Assembly: GCA_905479495.1 (NCBI GenBank)
Contig: CAJQMR010000008.1
Location: 124,001 to 188,000, forward strand
Length of the DNA stretch: 64,000 nucleotides
DNA from: an uncultured Anaerolineae bacterium
GTDB lineage: Bacteria > Chloroflexota > Anaerolineae > Promineifilales > Promineifilaceae
Reading direction: 5' to 3'
The position numbers were made by a program, and so were the translations under genes. A model generated the notes under the pieces. It was not told where the DNA came from. It did not search any database and saw only the letters and a program-made list of their open reading frames with translations. Shown here in pieces: positions 9,891-19,711 of the stretch. How positions within the stretch are numbered: the first letter of the stretch is position 1; every line of letters starts with the position of its first letter.

Positions 9891-10958
9891 CATCCCTGCC
9901 GCCAGTTTGCCCAAAAATTCGTCATCCAGGTTGGCAATGAATTCGCCCATTAAACGGCCGCATCGTTCCACATCCTTTAGGGCAACCGATTCGACCATGG
10001 TGTGCATGTAGCGCAGGGGGATGGAAATGAGTCCGGTGGGAATGCCGCTGCGGGCGACCTGCACGCCAAAGGCGTCGGTGCCGCTGGCCCGGTTGTGGGT
10101 GCCGGTGCTGATGGACATTTCCAGGGATTCGGCCGTTTTCTTGAGTGCCTTGTACATGCCGGTATGCACGTTTGGCCCCAAATCGAGCGAAGGGCCGCTG
10201 TCCAGCTCAAAGGTGCCGGTGTCGCTGGCCCCCGGCCCTTTGCCAAAGGTCACGTCGATGGCGATGGCCAGGTCTGGCTGCTGGGAATGGGCGCTGGTGA
10301 ACGCACCGAGTAGGCGCGTTTCTTCCTGCACGGTGGCCACGGCGACGACATCCCAACTGTGTGTACGCTGGCTCAAATAGTCCAGGCAGATGGTGACGGC
10401 GGCTATGGAGGCCCGATTGTCTAATGCTTTGCCCGCAACACGGCCGTTCTGCAATTTGCGCAGCGGCTGGCGGAAGCTTATAAAATCGCCTACGGAGATT
10501 TCTGCTTCCACTTCAGACAAGGGCAAGCCTACATCCACCACCAAATCTTCATAGCCAAACGGCTTGTTTCGTTTTTCTGGCGGCAGCATTGTTTTGGGCA
10601 GGCTGCCCAGGACACCAGTAAAATTTTTGTTTTTGCCATGTACCACCACCATCTGCCCATATAAATGGCGAATATCGACGCCACCCACGTTGGTGACGCG
10701 CAAAAAGCCATTGTCGTTATGGGACACAATCTGGTGGACCATCAGGGCGATTTCATCCATGTGGGCGGCCAACAAAATGGAGCGGCGGGGTGCCTCTCCG
10801 CTGCCCTCCTTGACGGCCATCAGATTGCCCACGCGATCCCGTACAAAATGAGTGGCGTATGGCTGCCACCACTCTTCTACGGCGTTGGCGATCGCTTGCT
10901 CATTACCAGATGGGCCGGGGACTTCGGTTAAAGTTTGTAGTAGTTTAAATGTATCCAT
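9870..10958 (-). CDS. M42 family metallopeptidase (copy 3)
   Basis: LAAHMDEIALMV, LDNRAS, QEETRLLGA motifs. Confidence 0.9.
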   Translation of the reverse strand: MDTFKLLQTLTEVPGPSGNEQAIANAVEEWWQPYATHFVRDRVGNLMAVKEGSGEAPRRSILLAAHMDEIALMVHQIVSHNDNGFLRVTNVGGVDIRHLYGQMVVVHGKNKNFTGVLGSLPKTMLPPEKRNKPFGYEDLVVDVGLPLSEVEAEISVGDFISFRQPLRKLQNGRVAGKALDNRASIAAVTICLDYLSQRTHSWDVVAVATVQEETRLLGAFTSAHSQQPDLAIAIDVTFGKGPGASDTGTFELDSGPSLDLGPNVHTGMYKALKKTAESLEMSISTGTHNRASGTDAFGVQVARSGIPTGLISIPLRYMHTMVESVALKDVERCGRLMGEFIANLDDEFLGKLAAGMMEKDGD

Positions 10959-10985
10959 AAGCTCTCTCTTGTTGTGATTGGGCAG

Positions 10986-11588
10986 TTATGGTGCTGCGGT
11001 CGTGGCTGTTTCCGTTGGTGCGGCTGTTGTGGCGGTGTTGGTGGCTGTGGGTGAAACGGCCGTTGTGGCGGTTGGTGTTGCTGTCGCTGTGTTGGTGACA
11101 GTTGGCGAAACGGCCGTGGTTGCCGTTGGCGTTGCTGTCGCCGTGTTGGTGGCTGTCGCGGTGACACCTTGGGTTGCCGTGGCCGTTGCCGTGTTGGTAG
11201 GCAGTGCCGTTCCAGTACTTGTGGCGGTGGCCGTTCCGGTTGCGGTTCCCGTGGCGGTGGGTGTCGCGGATGCGGTGGCTGTTTCTGTTGGCGTTGTTGT
11301 TGGCAGCACCACTGGCGTTTGGAACTGGTCAGGTGTTGGGGGCAGGGTGGCTGTGGGTGGGCCTTGGGTGCTGGTGGGAACGGCCGTTAACGTACCCGGT
11401 GGGCCAGCTTCTGTGGCCGGACTCGTTGCCGTGGGAGTTGGCGAAACGACAACGGGTAATGTGGGCGGCAGTTCGCTTACAGGAGCATCTGGCGCAATAA
11501 CCAGCAAGAAGACACCAGCGATGTAGCAAGGGATCGTCAGCAGGATGACCCCAATCAAAATAAGGTAGGTGCGGCGACGAGAATTCAT
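10986..11588 (-). CDS. Thr/Ala/Pro-rich low-complexity membrane-anchored or secreted protein
   Basis: N-terminal TM segment then TATATPTAT-type repeats. Confidence 0.7.
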   Translation of the reverse strand: MNSRRRTYLILIGVILLTIPCYIAGVFLLVIAPDAPVSELPPTLPVVVSPTPTATSPATEAGPPGTLTAVPTSTQGPPTATLPPTPDQFQTPVVLPTTTPTETATASATPTATGTATGTATATSTGTALPTNTATATATQGVTATATNTATATPTATTAVSPTVTNTATATPTATTAVSPTATNTATTAAPTETATTAAP

Positions 11589-11963
11589 TACGAGGATGAT
11601 AGTTTACAACTTTATAAATGACAAACAGTTTGTCTTGAAAACAGCCTGTTTCTGCTATTAATAATTGTTGTTATGTATGAAAGATCTCGGTTGACCCATG
11701 ACTTTCGGTTTGTCTCTTTTATTAGATGTTGATTGCTATGGCTATAAGCGCATGTTATAATCCCGTTGTTGTATCGTTATTGTAAAGTAACCTTTGTAAA
11801 CTGTTTTGTTGGTATGGCTGTGCCCAAATTCATTCCTCGCGACGCTTGGCAGGCCGTACTTTAGGCAATTTGGCAGATCATCTTTGATGACAGATCCTGT
11901 TGGTGTCAAATTGCAATTAGCGTTAAGAGAGGCAAGTCACCTCGGCGTGAAGAGAACAACCGT

Positions 11964-14900
11964 ATGCCAGTAAGTCTGTGGGGTGTAAGTAGGGAAGTTT
12001 CGCTTGACCTGCCAAACCGTGCGGTAGGCTACCTGCTTTTGCTTTTGTGTGCAGCCCTTTTTGTTTACCTTGCATCCTATTTCCGTCCAAATTACCAACG
12101 TTTTTCCAGAAAACAGTGGCTTTGGACGGCTGCCCTTTCATTGGGCGGGCTGGTTACCAGCCAACTGCTCCCCTTTCACTTCCAATTTGCCTCGCCGCCC
12201 GTGGCTGAATTGCCAGATAGTGCGGCCATGCTGCTCGGTGGCATCCCGCTGCTGCTGGCTGGCGTTGTGGTGGGCCCGCCTGGGGCGCTGCTGGTTGGTG
12301 CATTTACTGGCTTGGGGACCCTGCTGGGGCAGACGCATTGGCTGTTTGATATTTTCTGGGGGGCGTTTACGGCCGTAACCATCGCTTTCTTGTTACAGCA
12401 AAATTATATCGGGTCGATTTACCATTGGCTGCGGCAGCCCTGGCTGGCGGGGTTGTTGAGCGGCTTGCTGTTTGTTGTTTTTAGCGGGTTTGGGGGCTTC
12501 GCGTCTGCAGCCGTTTCTGGTCTGTCGGCGCTGGATCAGGCCCTGGTGATGGTGACGGCGAATTTTTGGCCGTGTTTGCTGGAAGGAATTGTGGCAGGTG
12601 GCGTGGTCACGTTTGTTTTGCACAATATGCCCGATTTACGGCCGTCTCAATCGCTCATTCCCCCACCAACCCGGCGCAGCCTGCAAAAACGGCTCCAATT
12701 AAACTATTTCACATTTGCGGCCTTGCTTATCCTGCTTTCCATCACCGTTGTCTATAACTTGGCGGTCTCCGTTTCTACCCGGCTGGTGGTGAACCAGATG
12801 GCTTACAATGCCACCGTCGTTTCTGAGGCCATCCCCGAATTTGTTAACCAGTTGGAAACCCAGCTAACATTGTTTGAAGATGAGCAGGCGGCGCTGCTGA
12901 GTGACGATACGGCCGTTGCCAGCACTACTTTGGCCGAGCTGTACCGTCGGAATCCGACATACCAACAATTGTTGCTGGTTAATGAGGCAGGCGATGTAAC
13001 GGCCGTTTTCCCCCAAGACGAAACCATTCCCGAGCTTTCAGCCACAGAAACCACCGCCGTGGCTGAGGCGTTTACCCCCAATCCTAAGAGTGTAGCTCTG
13101 GCCAACATGCCTACGCAGGAACAAGTGTTGAGTTTGCTTTTGCCAGTGCGTCAGGATGGGGAAACGGCCGTTGTTCTCATTGGACGGCTGGCCAATTTTA
13201 GCCTGGATGATTTGCTGGTTGGTTTACAAGGCACGGTGGGTGGCGGTACCGGCTTTCTGGTCAATGAACAGGGACAAATTATCGCCCATCCTCAAAACAC
13301 GTATTTACGCGCTGGCTGGCCCGGCGAAGAGGATGAACTGCGTTCCCTCTGGTTCCTGGGCCTGGACGATATGGAGTTGGGTACAGCGTACCGTGGCTGG
13401 CTGCAAGGCAGCAGCACGCGGGACCTGATTTACACCAAAGCGGCGGCTGAGCTAGGTTGGACAGTGGTAACGGCCGTTCCCTATGAAATTGTGCTGGGGC
13501 AGGCATTGCGCATCGGCTGGCCGCTGCTGCTGGTACTGATTTTAGGCACGGTCCTGTTTTATACCAACGTTACCTTGTTGGGACGTGACATCACCCAGCC
13601 AATTAGCAAAATTGTGGCTGCCAGCAAGACGATGGCCGCCGGAGGCAGTTGGTCTGCCACGGAGCTGGAACACCGTGAAGATGAAATTGGCGAGCTAAAT
13701 CAGGCATTTATCCAGATGCAGCGAGCCACGCGTAAGCAGCTTAACGATTTGTCGCTGCTGTTGGGCACCAGCCACGATGTTTCCACCAGCATTGACCTAA
13801 CGCAGGGCCTGCCGGCCGTTTTGCGCGGCGCATTGCGCGGCACGGGGGCAGCTGGGGCGCGGGCTGTTGTGCTGAATCCGAGCGGCGGTGCCCCCCTTTC
13901 CTTTGGTGAAGGCCCAGCAGCCCCCGCGATGAAAGAATTGGATCGGCCGATCATGACCCGCCTGCGCCACATGCAGGAGCTGATGCTGGCCACGCCCAAC
14001 CAGATTCGTGCTGCTTTGGAGCTGGACCGTGACGCAGAGCCGCCGGTACCCGCCCTGGTGGCCATTCCGCTTTACTCCCATGATCGCTTCCAGGGGATTT
14101 TGTGGTTGGGTTACCGTCAGGCACACAGCTACGATATTTCTGAGCGCAATTTATTGGTGACGTTGGCCAGCCAGACGGCCGTTCTTGTTGAAAACGCCCG
14201 GTTGTATGCCATTGCTGAAGGGGGGCGTCGCCGGTTAGCGGCCGTATTGGCCAGCACCACAGACGCTGTTATCGTCACCGACCAGACCGAGCGTATTTTG
14301 CTCATCAATCGCGCTGCTGAGCGCATTTTTAGCCTGAACGCCAGTAAAGTGGTGGGTCGTCCGGTGGCCAAAGTGATTGAACCAGCCAAACTGGTTAAGG
14401 CCCTAACCGGCCAAGATGAGCACACCCGTAACTTAGAGCTGCCCATGCCAAATGGCCAAACTTATTACGCCAGCGCGTCCACCATCATCAGCAATGAAGG
14501 GCAAGTGTTTGGCCGGGTAGCGGTGTTGCGCGACATTACTCATCTCAAAGAAATTGATGAGATGAAATCCGATTTTGTGGCCACCGTTTCCCACGATTTG
14601 CGCAGCCCACTTACCTACATGCGCGGCTACGCTACCATGGTGCCGATGGTGGATGAACTTAGCCCAAAGCAGCACGAATATTTGGACAAAATTCTGGTCG
14701 GCATCGATCAGATGTCTCAACTGGTAGACGATTTGCTTGATTTGGGCCGTATTGAAGCTGGGGTTGATTTGGCTCAGGAGCGCATTGAGGTGAAGCCGCT
14801 GCTGGAAAGCATTGCTGAAGAATATTGGCAGCACGCACATCTGGCAGGCATTAAGCTCCAGGTAGACATTGCTGAAGATATTTCCCCAGTTCAAGGAGAT

Positions 14901-15284
14901 GGTTCACTGATCCGGCAAGCGCTTACCAATTTGGTGGGCAATGCAATTAAATATGCACCGGATAGTGGCCCGATGTGGCTGAAGGCCGAACAGAAAAATG
15001 GCGAGTTGGTCCTCAGTGTGCAAGACAGCGGTCCCGGCATTCCCAAACAAGACCAGATGCGCCTGTTTGAGAAGTTCTACCGGGTAAAACAGCGCGGCAC
15101 AGAAAAAGTGAAAGGGTCTGGCCTGGGGCTGGCGATTGTACGCTCCATTGCCGAACGACACGGTGGACGGGCCTGGTGTTACAGCCAGCAGGGTGAAGGC
15201 TGCACTTTCTCTATCTCGCTTCCCTCACAAAATGGCTACAATTCCCCCGTAAAAGAAACCAGCGCAGCAGACAGCGAGCAATAG
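11964..15284 (+). CDS. Multidomain sensor histidine kinase (TM region, HAMP, GAF-like, PAS, HisKA, HATPase_c)
   Basis: FVATVSHDLRSPLTYMRGYATM H-box; DSGPGIP and GSGLGLAIV boxes. Confidence 0.9.
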   Translation: MPVSLWGVSREVSLDLPNRAVGYLLLLLCAALFVYLASYFRPNYQRFSRKQWLWTAALSLGGLVTSQLLPFHFQFASPPVAELPDSAAMLLGGIPLLLAGVVVGPPGALLVGAFTGLGTLLGQTHWLFDIFWGAFTAVTIAFLLQQNYIGSIYHWLRQPWLAGLLSGLLFVVFSGFGGFASAAVSGLSALDQALVMVTANFWPCLLEGIVAGGVVTFVLHNMPDLRPSQSLIPPPTRRSLQKRLQLNYFTFAALLILLSITVVYNLAVSVSTRLVVNQMAYNATVVSEAIPEFVNQLETQLTLFEDEQAALLSDDTAVASTTLAELYRRNPTYQQLLLVNEAGDVTAVFPQDETIPELSATETTAVAEAFTPNPKSVALANMPTQEQVLSLLLPVRQDGETAVVLIGRLANFSLDDLLVGLQGTVGGGTGFLVNEQGQIIAHPQNTYLRAGWPGEEDELRSLWFLGLDDMELGTAYRGWLQGSSTRDLIYTKAAAELGWTVVTAVPYEIVLGQALRIGWPLLLVLILGTVLFYTNVTLLGRDITQPISKIVAASKTMAAGGSWSATELEHREDEIGELNQAFIQMQRATRKQLNDLSLLLGTSHDVSTSIDLTQGLPAVLRGALRGTGAAGARAVVLNPSGGAPLSFGEGPAAPAMKELDRPIMTRLRHMQELMLATPNQIRAALELDRDAEPPVPALVAIPLYSHDRFQGILWLGYRQAHSYDISERNLLVTLASQTAVLVENARLYAIAEGGRRRLAAVLASTTDAVIVTDQTERILLINRAAERIFSLNASKVVGRPVAKVIEPAKLVKALTGQDEHTRNLELPMPNGQTYYASASTIISNEGQVFGRVAVLRDITHLKEIDEMKSDFVATVSHDLRSPLTYMRGYATMVPMVDELSPKQHEYLDKILVGIDQMSQLVDDLLDLGRIEAGVDLAQERIEVKPLLESIAEEYWQHAHLAGIKLQVDIAEDISPVQGDGSLIRQALTNLVGNAIKYAPDSGPMWLKAEQKNGELVLSVQDSGPGIPKQDQMRLFEKFYRVKQRGTEKVKGSGLGLAIVRSIAERHGGRAWCYSQQGEGCTFSISLPSQNGYNSPVKETSAADSEQ

Positions 15285-15351
15285 CCCCCATCATCTATCA
15301 TTAATTAACTGTAAATGACCTCTGTGTGTCACTCCCGCGCGGGCATGACAG

Positions 15352-16158
15352 TTAGAGATTCAATCGGGCAACGATGGCAAAGCCACCGGCGATATAGCGC
15401 GTCTCATGGCCCCAACTGCCTGGCTCGGCACCGGCGTAGGATTGCAGGTAATGGGGTGCTTCGTGCACGCGCTGGATAGTAAAGCCTGCGTCTAGCAGGC
15501 CGTTGAAGATGTCATCCATGCGGTGCCGAAACTCAACGCCGCCGTCTTCACGATGTTGAACCGTTTCGGCATAGGGGGCATCGATGGTGTAGGTACGGCC
15601 GTTCCACCCCACACGATGCACCGCAGGCTGGCTATGCTTTACCCGATATAAACCGCCAGGACGCAGCACACGGGCAACTTCATCGTACACTTTGCGCAAA
15701 TCGGGCACGTAGGCCAGAGAGTCAGCCTGAAACACCAGATCGAAGGCACCATCGGGCAAGGCAGAAAGATCGCGCATGTCGGCCTGGACGGCGGTGATGG
15801 GGTAGCCATAATGGGCCGCTGCTTTTTCATCGCCGTTTAGCTGCCCTGGGGTTAAATCCACCACGGTTACATTGGCACCCAGCAGGCCGAAAACGGCCGT
15901 TTGCTGCCCACCCCCTGCCGCCAAACAAAGCACGTCTTTGCCCGCCACACCTTGCAGCAGATGATAGGGAAACAGCTCATACAATGGCTCCGGGAAGGGA
16001 TCTAACTCACCAGCCGCCATTTGTTGCAAAACGGCCGTATCCAGATCAAGCCAGGGTTGCGTGTAGCCGCCACCTTTTTGTACTTCAGCTTCCCACATGT
16101 TTTGGTTGGCTTGAGCAACTTCATCTAAATGTTTCACTGGTTCACTCCTGAAAGCCAT
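15352..16158 (-). CDS. Class I SAM-dependent methyltransferase
   Basis: DVLCLAAGGGQQTAVFGLLGANVTVVDLTPGQL motif I. Confidence 0.8.
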   Translation of the reverse strand: MAFRSEPVKHLDEVAQANQNMWEAEVQKGGGYTQPWLDLDTAVLQQMAAGELDPFPEPLYELFPYHLLQGVAGKDVLCLAAGGGQQTAVFGLLGANVTVVDLTPGQLNGDEKAAAHYGYPITAVQADMRDLSALPDGAFDLVFQADSLAYVPDLRKVYDEVARVLRPGGLYRVKHSQPAVHRVGWNGRTYTIDAPYAETVQHREDGGVEFRHRMDDIFNGLLDAGFTIQRVHEAPHYLQSYAGAEPGSWGHETRYIAGGFAIVARLNL

Positions 16159-17276
16159 TCAGCCACGGTCTGCATGACGTGCTCTGGCTGGGAAAAAACG
16201 AGAAAATGATCCTCATTGGGGTAAATATGTGTGGTGACCTTGACGTCACCATGTTCCAAATTGGTAATGCGCTGTTCAACATAGCTGAGAGGGATACGTT
16301 TGTCAATTTCTCCAGAAATGACCAATATCGGCCGGTTGGCCCAGGCGGCCTGAAATGGGGCACTGTCTACGATGTTTGTGTCCATTACGGGTGAGAGAAA
16401 AATCAGCCCTTGAAACAGTTCTGGCGCCATTTGGGCCAGCTGCGAGACGCCCAGGCCGCCATTGGAAAGGCCTGCCAGGTAAATTTGATTTTCATCAATG
16501 TTCACCTGCTGTTTAGCATCGTCGATAGCCTGGAGGACGGTTTCGGCCCCGGCTGTGTTCCAGTTGCCAAAGCCATAGCTGGGGGCAATGATGACAAAAC
16601 CTTCCGCTTCGGCCAGTTTGGACCAGACCCAGGTGTACGCTTTGAAATTGCCGGCACTGCCGTGCAAGAAGATGATAGCAGGCAGCGGAGTTTCGGGCGC
16701 ATTTTGCGGCACATAAAGGTAATAGTGGCCCTCGTCAAACGGCCGTCCCCACAATTCTGCATATGCCAGATTCATGGCTGAACCCAGTTCATGAAAGTTC
16801 GGGTCTTGTTCCATTTCCCGATAAATATCCATCGTGAAGGCTGAAACACGCCGGGATTGCTCAACGGCGAGCAGCGAATCGACATAGGGCATGACGGCAA
16901 AGCCCAGGTTGATTTGTTCTGTCTCAGGAATGATGTTGCTGAGGTCGAAACGGCCGTATCCCCCGTCACGAAAATAGCGCTGGTGCACTGGTGAGTTGGG
17001 GCCAGGATCACCAGAAGGAGTTTGCAGGAAAACGGCCGTTGCCAGCACCACCAGTAAAATGGCAACAAGTCCAGATGTTCCGCGCAAAAATTTGTTCTGT
17101 TTTCTTTGGGAAAGGGCCAGCAGAGTGGGCAGCAGGACAGATAACAAACCAATGATTGCCAGCATTCGGCCAACGGCCGTTTGCGCATTAAACAGCAGCC
17201 AAGTGGCAAGCGGTGCCACCAGCAAAAAATAGCTGGCATAAAGTAATAAAAGCACCAGCTTGGATGCGTACTTCAT
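16134..17276 (-). CDS. Alpha/beta hydrolase (dienelactone hydrolase/esterase-like)
   Basis: IIFLHGSAGN, AGLSNGG nucleophile elbow, DHFLVF. Confidence 0.75.
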   Translation of the reverse strand: MKYASKLVLLLLYASYFLLVAPLATWLLFNAQTAVGRMLAIIGLLSVLLPTLLALSQRKQNKFLRGTSGLVAILLVVLATAVFLQTPSGDPGPNSPVHQRYFRDGGYGRFDLSNIIPETEQINLGFAVMPYVDSLLAVEQSRRVSAFTMDIYREMEQDPNFHELGSAMNLAYAELWGRPFDEGHYYLYVPQNAPETPLPAIIFLHGSAGNFKAYTWVWSKLAEAEGFVIIAPSYGFGNWNTAGAETVLQAIDDAKQQVNIDENQIYLAGLSNGGLGVSQLAQMAPELFQGLIFLSPVMDTNIVDSAPFQAAWANRPILVISGEIDKRIPLSYVEQRITNLEHGDVKVTTHIYPNEDHFLVFSQPEHVMQTVAEWLSGVNQ

Positions 17277-17281
17277 GGTCC

Positions 17282-18199
17282 TTACTCAGCAAGCTGTTGC
17301 AGAACGGCATCGAGTTCGGGGGGGAGTTCGGCCTGAATGGTGATTTCTTCATCGTCCGACGGCCGTTTCACCCTTAACACCGCCGCATGTAAAAAATGTC
17401 GTCCCAAGCGGATGCTGGGCTTGCGACGGCCGTACACCTTGTCCCCCACAATGGGAAAACCAATGTAGGCTAGATGCACCCGAATCTGATGGGTGCGTCC
17501 GGTGAACAGCTCGCAGCGCAGCAGCGTGTAATCATCGTAGCCAGTGATGGTTGTGTACTGTGTTTGGGCCGGACGGCTGCGGGCCGAGCCGCCAAACGGG
17601 ATCACCGCCATCTTTTTGCGCTGGCGGGGGTCGCGGCCAATCGGCGCGTCAATGAGCGCCGTGGGCGGCTGCACCTGGCCTTCTACCAGCGCCAAATATT
17701 GCTTGCCTACTGTACGCTCTTTGAATTGGGCTTGCAGATGGCGCAGCGCCAGCTCGTTTTTGGCAATCACAATGAGGCCCGATGTTTCTTTATCCAGCCG
17801 GTGCACAATGCCGGGCCGCTTTTCCCCGCCGATGCCGGGCAGGTCGGGGCAGTGAGCCAACACGGCGTTCACCAACGTGCCACTGCTGTGCCCCACGGCG
17901 GGGTGCACCACCATTCCCGCTGGCTTGTTGATGATGAGCATGTCATCATCTTCATAGCGAATGTCTAGCGGAATGGCTTCGGGGAGCAGCTCGGTTTCTT
18001 CTGGTTCGGGCAGGGTGACAGTGACTTCTTCCCCCCCTTCCAGGCGCAGGTTGGCTTTGGCGGGACGGCCGTTTACCAAAATTTGCGCTTCCTTCAACAA
18101 GCGCTGAATTTGGGTGCGCGACAGGTCTGGCAGCTGCTCGGTGAGCACTTTGTCCAGTCGTTGACCGGGGGCATCCAGGTGTAAGGTTTGGCTATTCAT
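17282..18199 (-). CDS. RluA/RluD family 23S rRNA pseudouridine synthase
   Basis: S4 domain and GIVHRLDKETSGLIV motif; start moved to MNSQTLHL. Confidence 0.9.
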   Translation of the reverse strand: MNSQTLHLDAPGQRLDKVLTEQLPDLSRTQIQRLLKEAQILVNGRPAKANLRLEGGEEVTVTLPEPEETELLPEAIPLDIRYEDDDMLIINKPAGMVVHPAVGHSSGTLVNAVLAHCPDLPGIGGEKRPGIVHRLDKETSGLIVIAKNELALRHLQAQFKERTVGKQYLALVEGQVQPPTALIDAPIGRDPRQRKKMAVIPFGGSARSRPAQTQYTTITGYDDYTLLRCELFTGRTHQIRVHLAYIGFPIVGDKVYGRRKPSIRLGRHFLHAAVLRVKRPSDDEEITIQAELPPELDAVLQQLAE

Positions 18200-18809
18200 G
18201 AGTGGGATCGGTTTGAGGGGGAACGGCCGTTTCCAGCGGCATCTCTTGGTCATTTTCTGCTTGCTGGCGTGCCTTGTGCTCGCGAGATTCGCGCCACACC
18301 ATAATGCCCAGGATGACAGCCCCAGACACCACGGCCAGATCGGCCAAATTAAAAATGTACCAGGGGCCAATGTCAATGAAATCGGTGACGTGGCCAATGC
18401 GGAAGCGGTCGATCATGTTGCCCAGCGCGCCGCCCATTTGCAGCCCCAGCGCCAAACGCAGCAGCCGCTGGTTGCCTGGCAAAATGTGGTTGTAATAAAT
18501 AATCCCTAAACTCACCAGAATCGCCAGATAGCGAAAAATGTCGCCGCCCCCAGCAAACAGACCAAAGGTGGCCCCGGTGTTGTAGATGTGGAAGATACGG
18601 AACATAGATTCCAGGCTGGGAATGGGGGCGTATACTTCAAACAGAGCCAGATTGCTCTCGACGAGGTATTTGGTGAATTGATCCAGGCCAATCGCCACCA
18701 GCGCGACAATAAAGAGAATTAACCGTTCTGAGATGGCGGCAGGTGGTTGTTTTTTTTGCAGAACGGCCGTTTCGGGTTCGGCCGTTGGTGTCATTTCAGG
18801 TTCATTCAT
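18192..18809 (-). CDS. lspA: Lipoprotein signal peptidase (signal peptidase II)
   Basis: GLDQFTKYLV, GGALGNMIDR, FNLADLAVV motifs. Confidence 0.9.
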   Translation of the reverse strand: MNEPEMTPTAEPETAVLQKKQPPAAISERLILFIVALVAIGLDQFTKYLVESNLALFEVYAPIPSLESMFRIFHIYNTGATFGLFAGGGDIFRYLAILVSLGIIYYNHILPGNQRLLRLALGLQMGGALGNMIDRFRIGHVTDFIDIGPWYIFNLADLAVVSGAVILGIMVWRESREHKARQQAENDQEMPLETAVPPQTDPTHE

Positions 18810-18832
18810 AGTTGAATTTTACCAATCCCCGA

Positions 18833-19537
18833 TCAAGTTTGCGAGTTGGTGCTTTTTTGGGCAATAAAAACGGTGACAGCGCTGCGCTCTAGTTGAATTT
18901 GCTCAATGGTGATCTGGAAGCCCGCTGCTACAAATCGCTGGCGAAATGGCTCCCAAAGATCAGGGGCGGGCCAATTGTGGGCTTTATCCACGCTAAAAGC
19001 ATCGCTGCGTTGGCCGGTAATGCGAAACAGCCAATCAATCAGCCGGTGCCCCAGGCCATGGCCGGTAAGATGCCCTTCCGGCACAACAACGAGACGGCCG
19101 TCTGCCCGCAGTACCCGGTAAATTGCCGCCAAACTGTCTGGATCAACAATGTAGTCGGTGGGGAAGGTGGAGAGGACGGTGTGGAAAACGGCCGTTTGCA
19201 GCGGCAAATCCTGCACTTTGGCCCGGATCAAATTAGTAGGCAGCTTGTTTCTGTGCAGTCGGCGCTGCGCCTGCCGCCCCATGTGCGGTGATAAGTCCAC
19301 GCCAACCACCATGTGCCCCACAGATTGCAGTTCCATAAGCAAATGGCCCGGTCCGTGCCCAATTTCCAAAATGGTTGGCCCCTGCACAAACGGCAGCGCC
19401 GCCCGTTGCCAGCGCCCCCATTCACCCAGCGACACCAGCCAGCTAACCAGATCATACGTCCAGGCCAGCTCATAATACAGCAGGCGAAAACCAAAGCGAA
19501 CGAATGCAATCCACAGCTTACGAATCATGAACCTCAC
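18833..19537 (-). CDS. Class I SAM-dependent methyltransferase
   Basis: ILEIGHGPGHLLMEL motif I. Confidence 0.8.
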   Translation of the reverse strand: MRFMIRKLWIAFVRFGFRLLYYELAWTYDLVSWLVSLGEWGRWQRAALPFVQGPTILEIGHGPGHLLMELQSVGHMVVGVDLSPHMGRQAQRRLHRNKLPTNLIRAKVQDLPLQTAVFHTVLSTFPTDYIVDPDSLAAIYRVLRADGRLVVVPEGHLTGHGLGHRLIDWLFRITGQRSDAFSVDKAHNWPAPDLWEPFRQRFVAAGFQITIEQIQLERSAVTVFIAQKSTNSQT

Positions 19538-19544
19538 ATCAAAA

Positions 19545-19640
19545 GCAAATCACGAATTTAACGAATGAACGAATGCGCCGAATAAAATGGTGACAAAATT
19601 CGTGATATTCGTCTATTTGTCCCATTCGTGATTCATCTCT
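19545..19640. repeat. Word-repeat inverted repeat (ATTCGTGAATTTAACGAA family)
   Basis: AATCACGAATTTAACGAATGAACGAATGCGCCGAAT ... AAATTCGTGATATTCG...CATTCGTGATTC; related at 43880-43950 and 46945-47030. Confidence 0.6.
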
Positions 19641-19711
19641 CCACATGCCAGAAGCGGCGACCGATTGTATACTTGATCCGGTCATTGCCGAAACAAAGAA
19701 AGGATTTATTC

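Noticed and set aside
11964-15284. Phosphorelay or defence system around the large kinase
   Set aside because: No adjacent cognate regulator or effector; ordinary multidomain histidine kinase.
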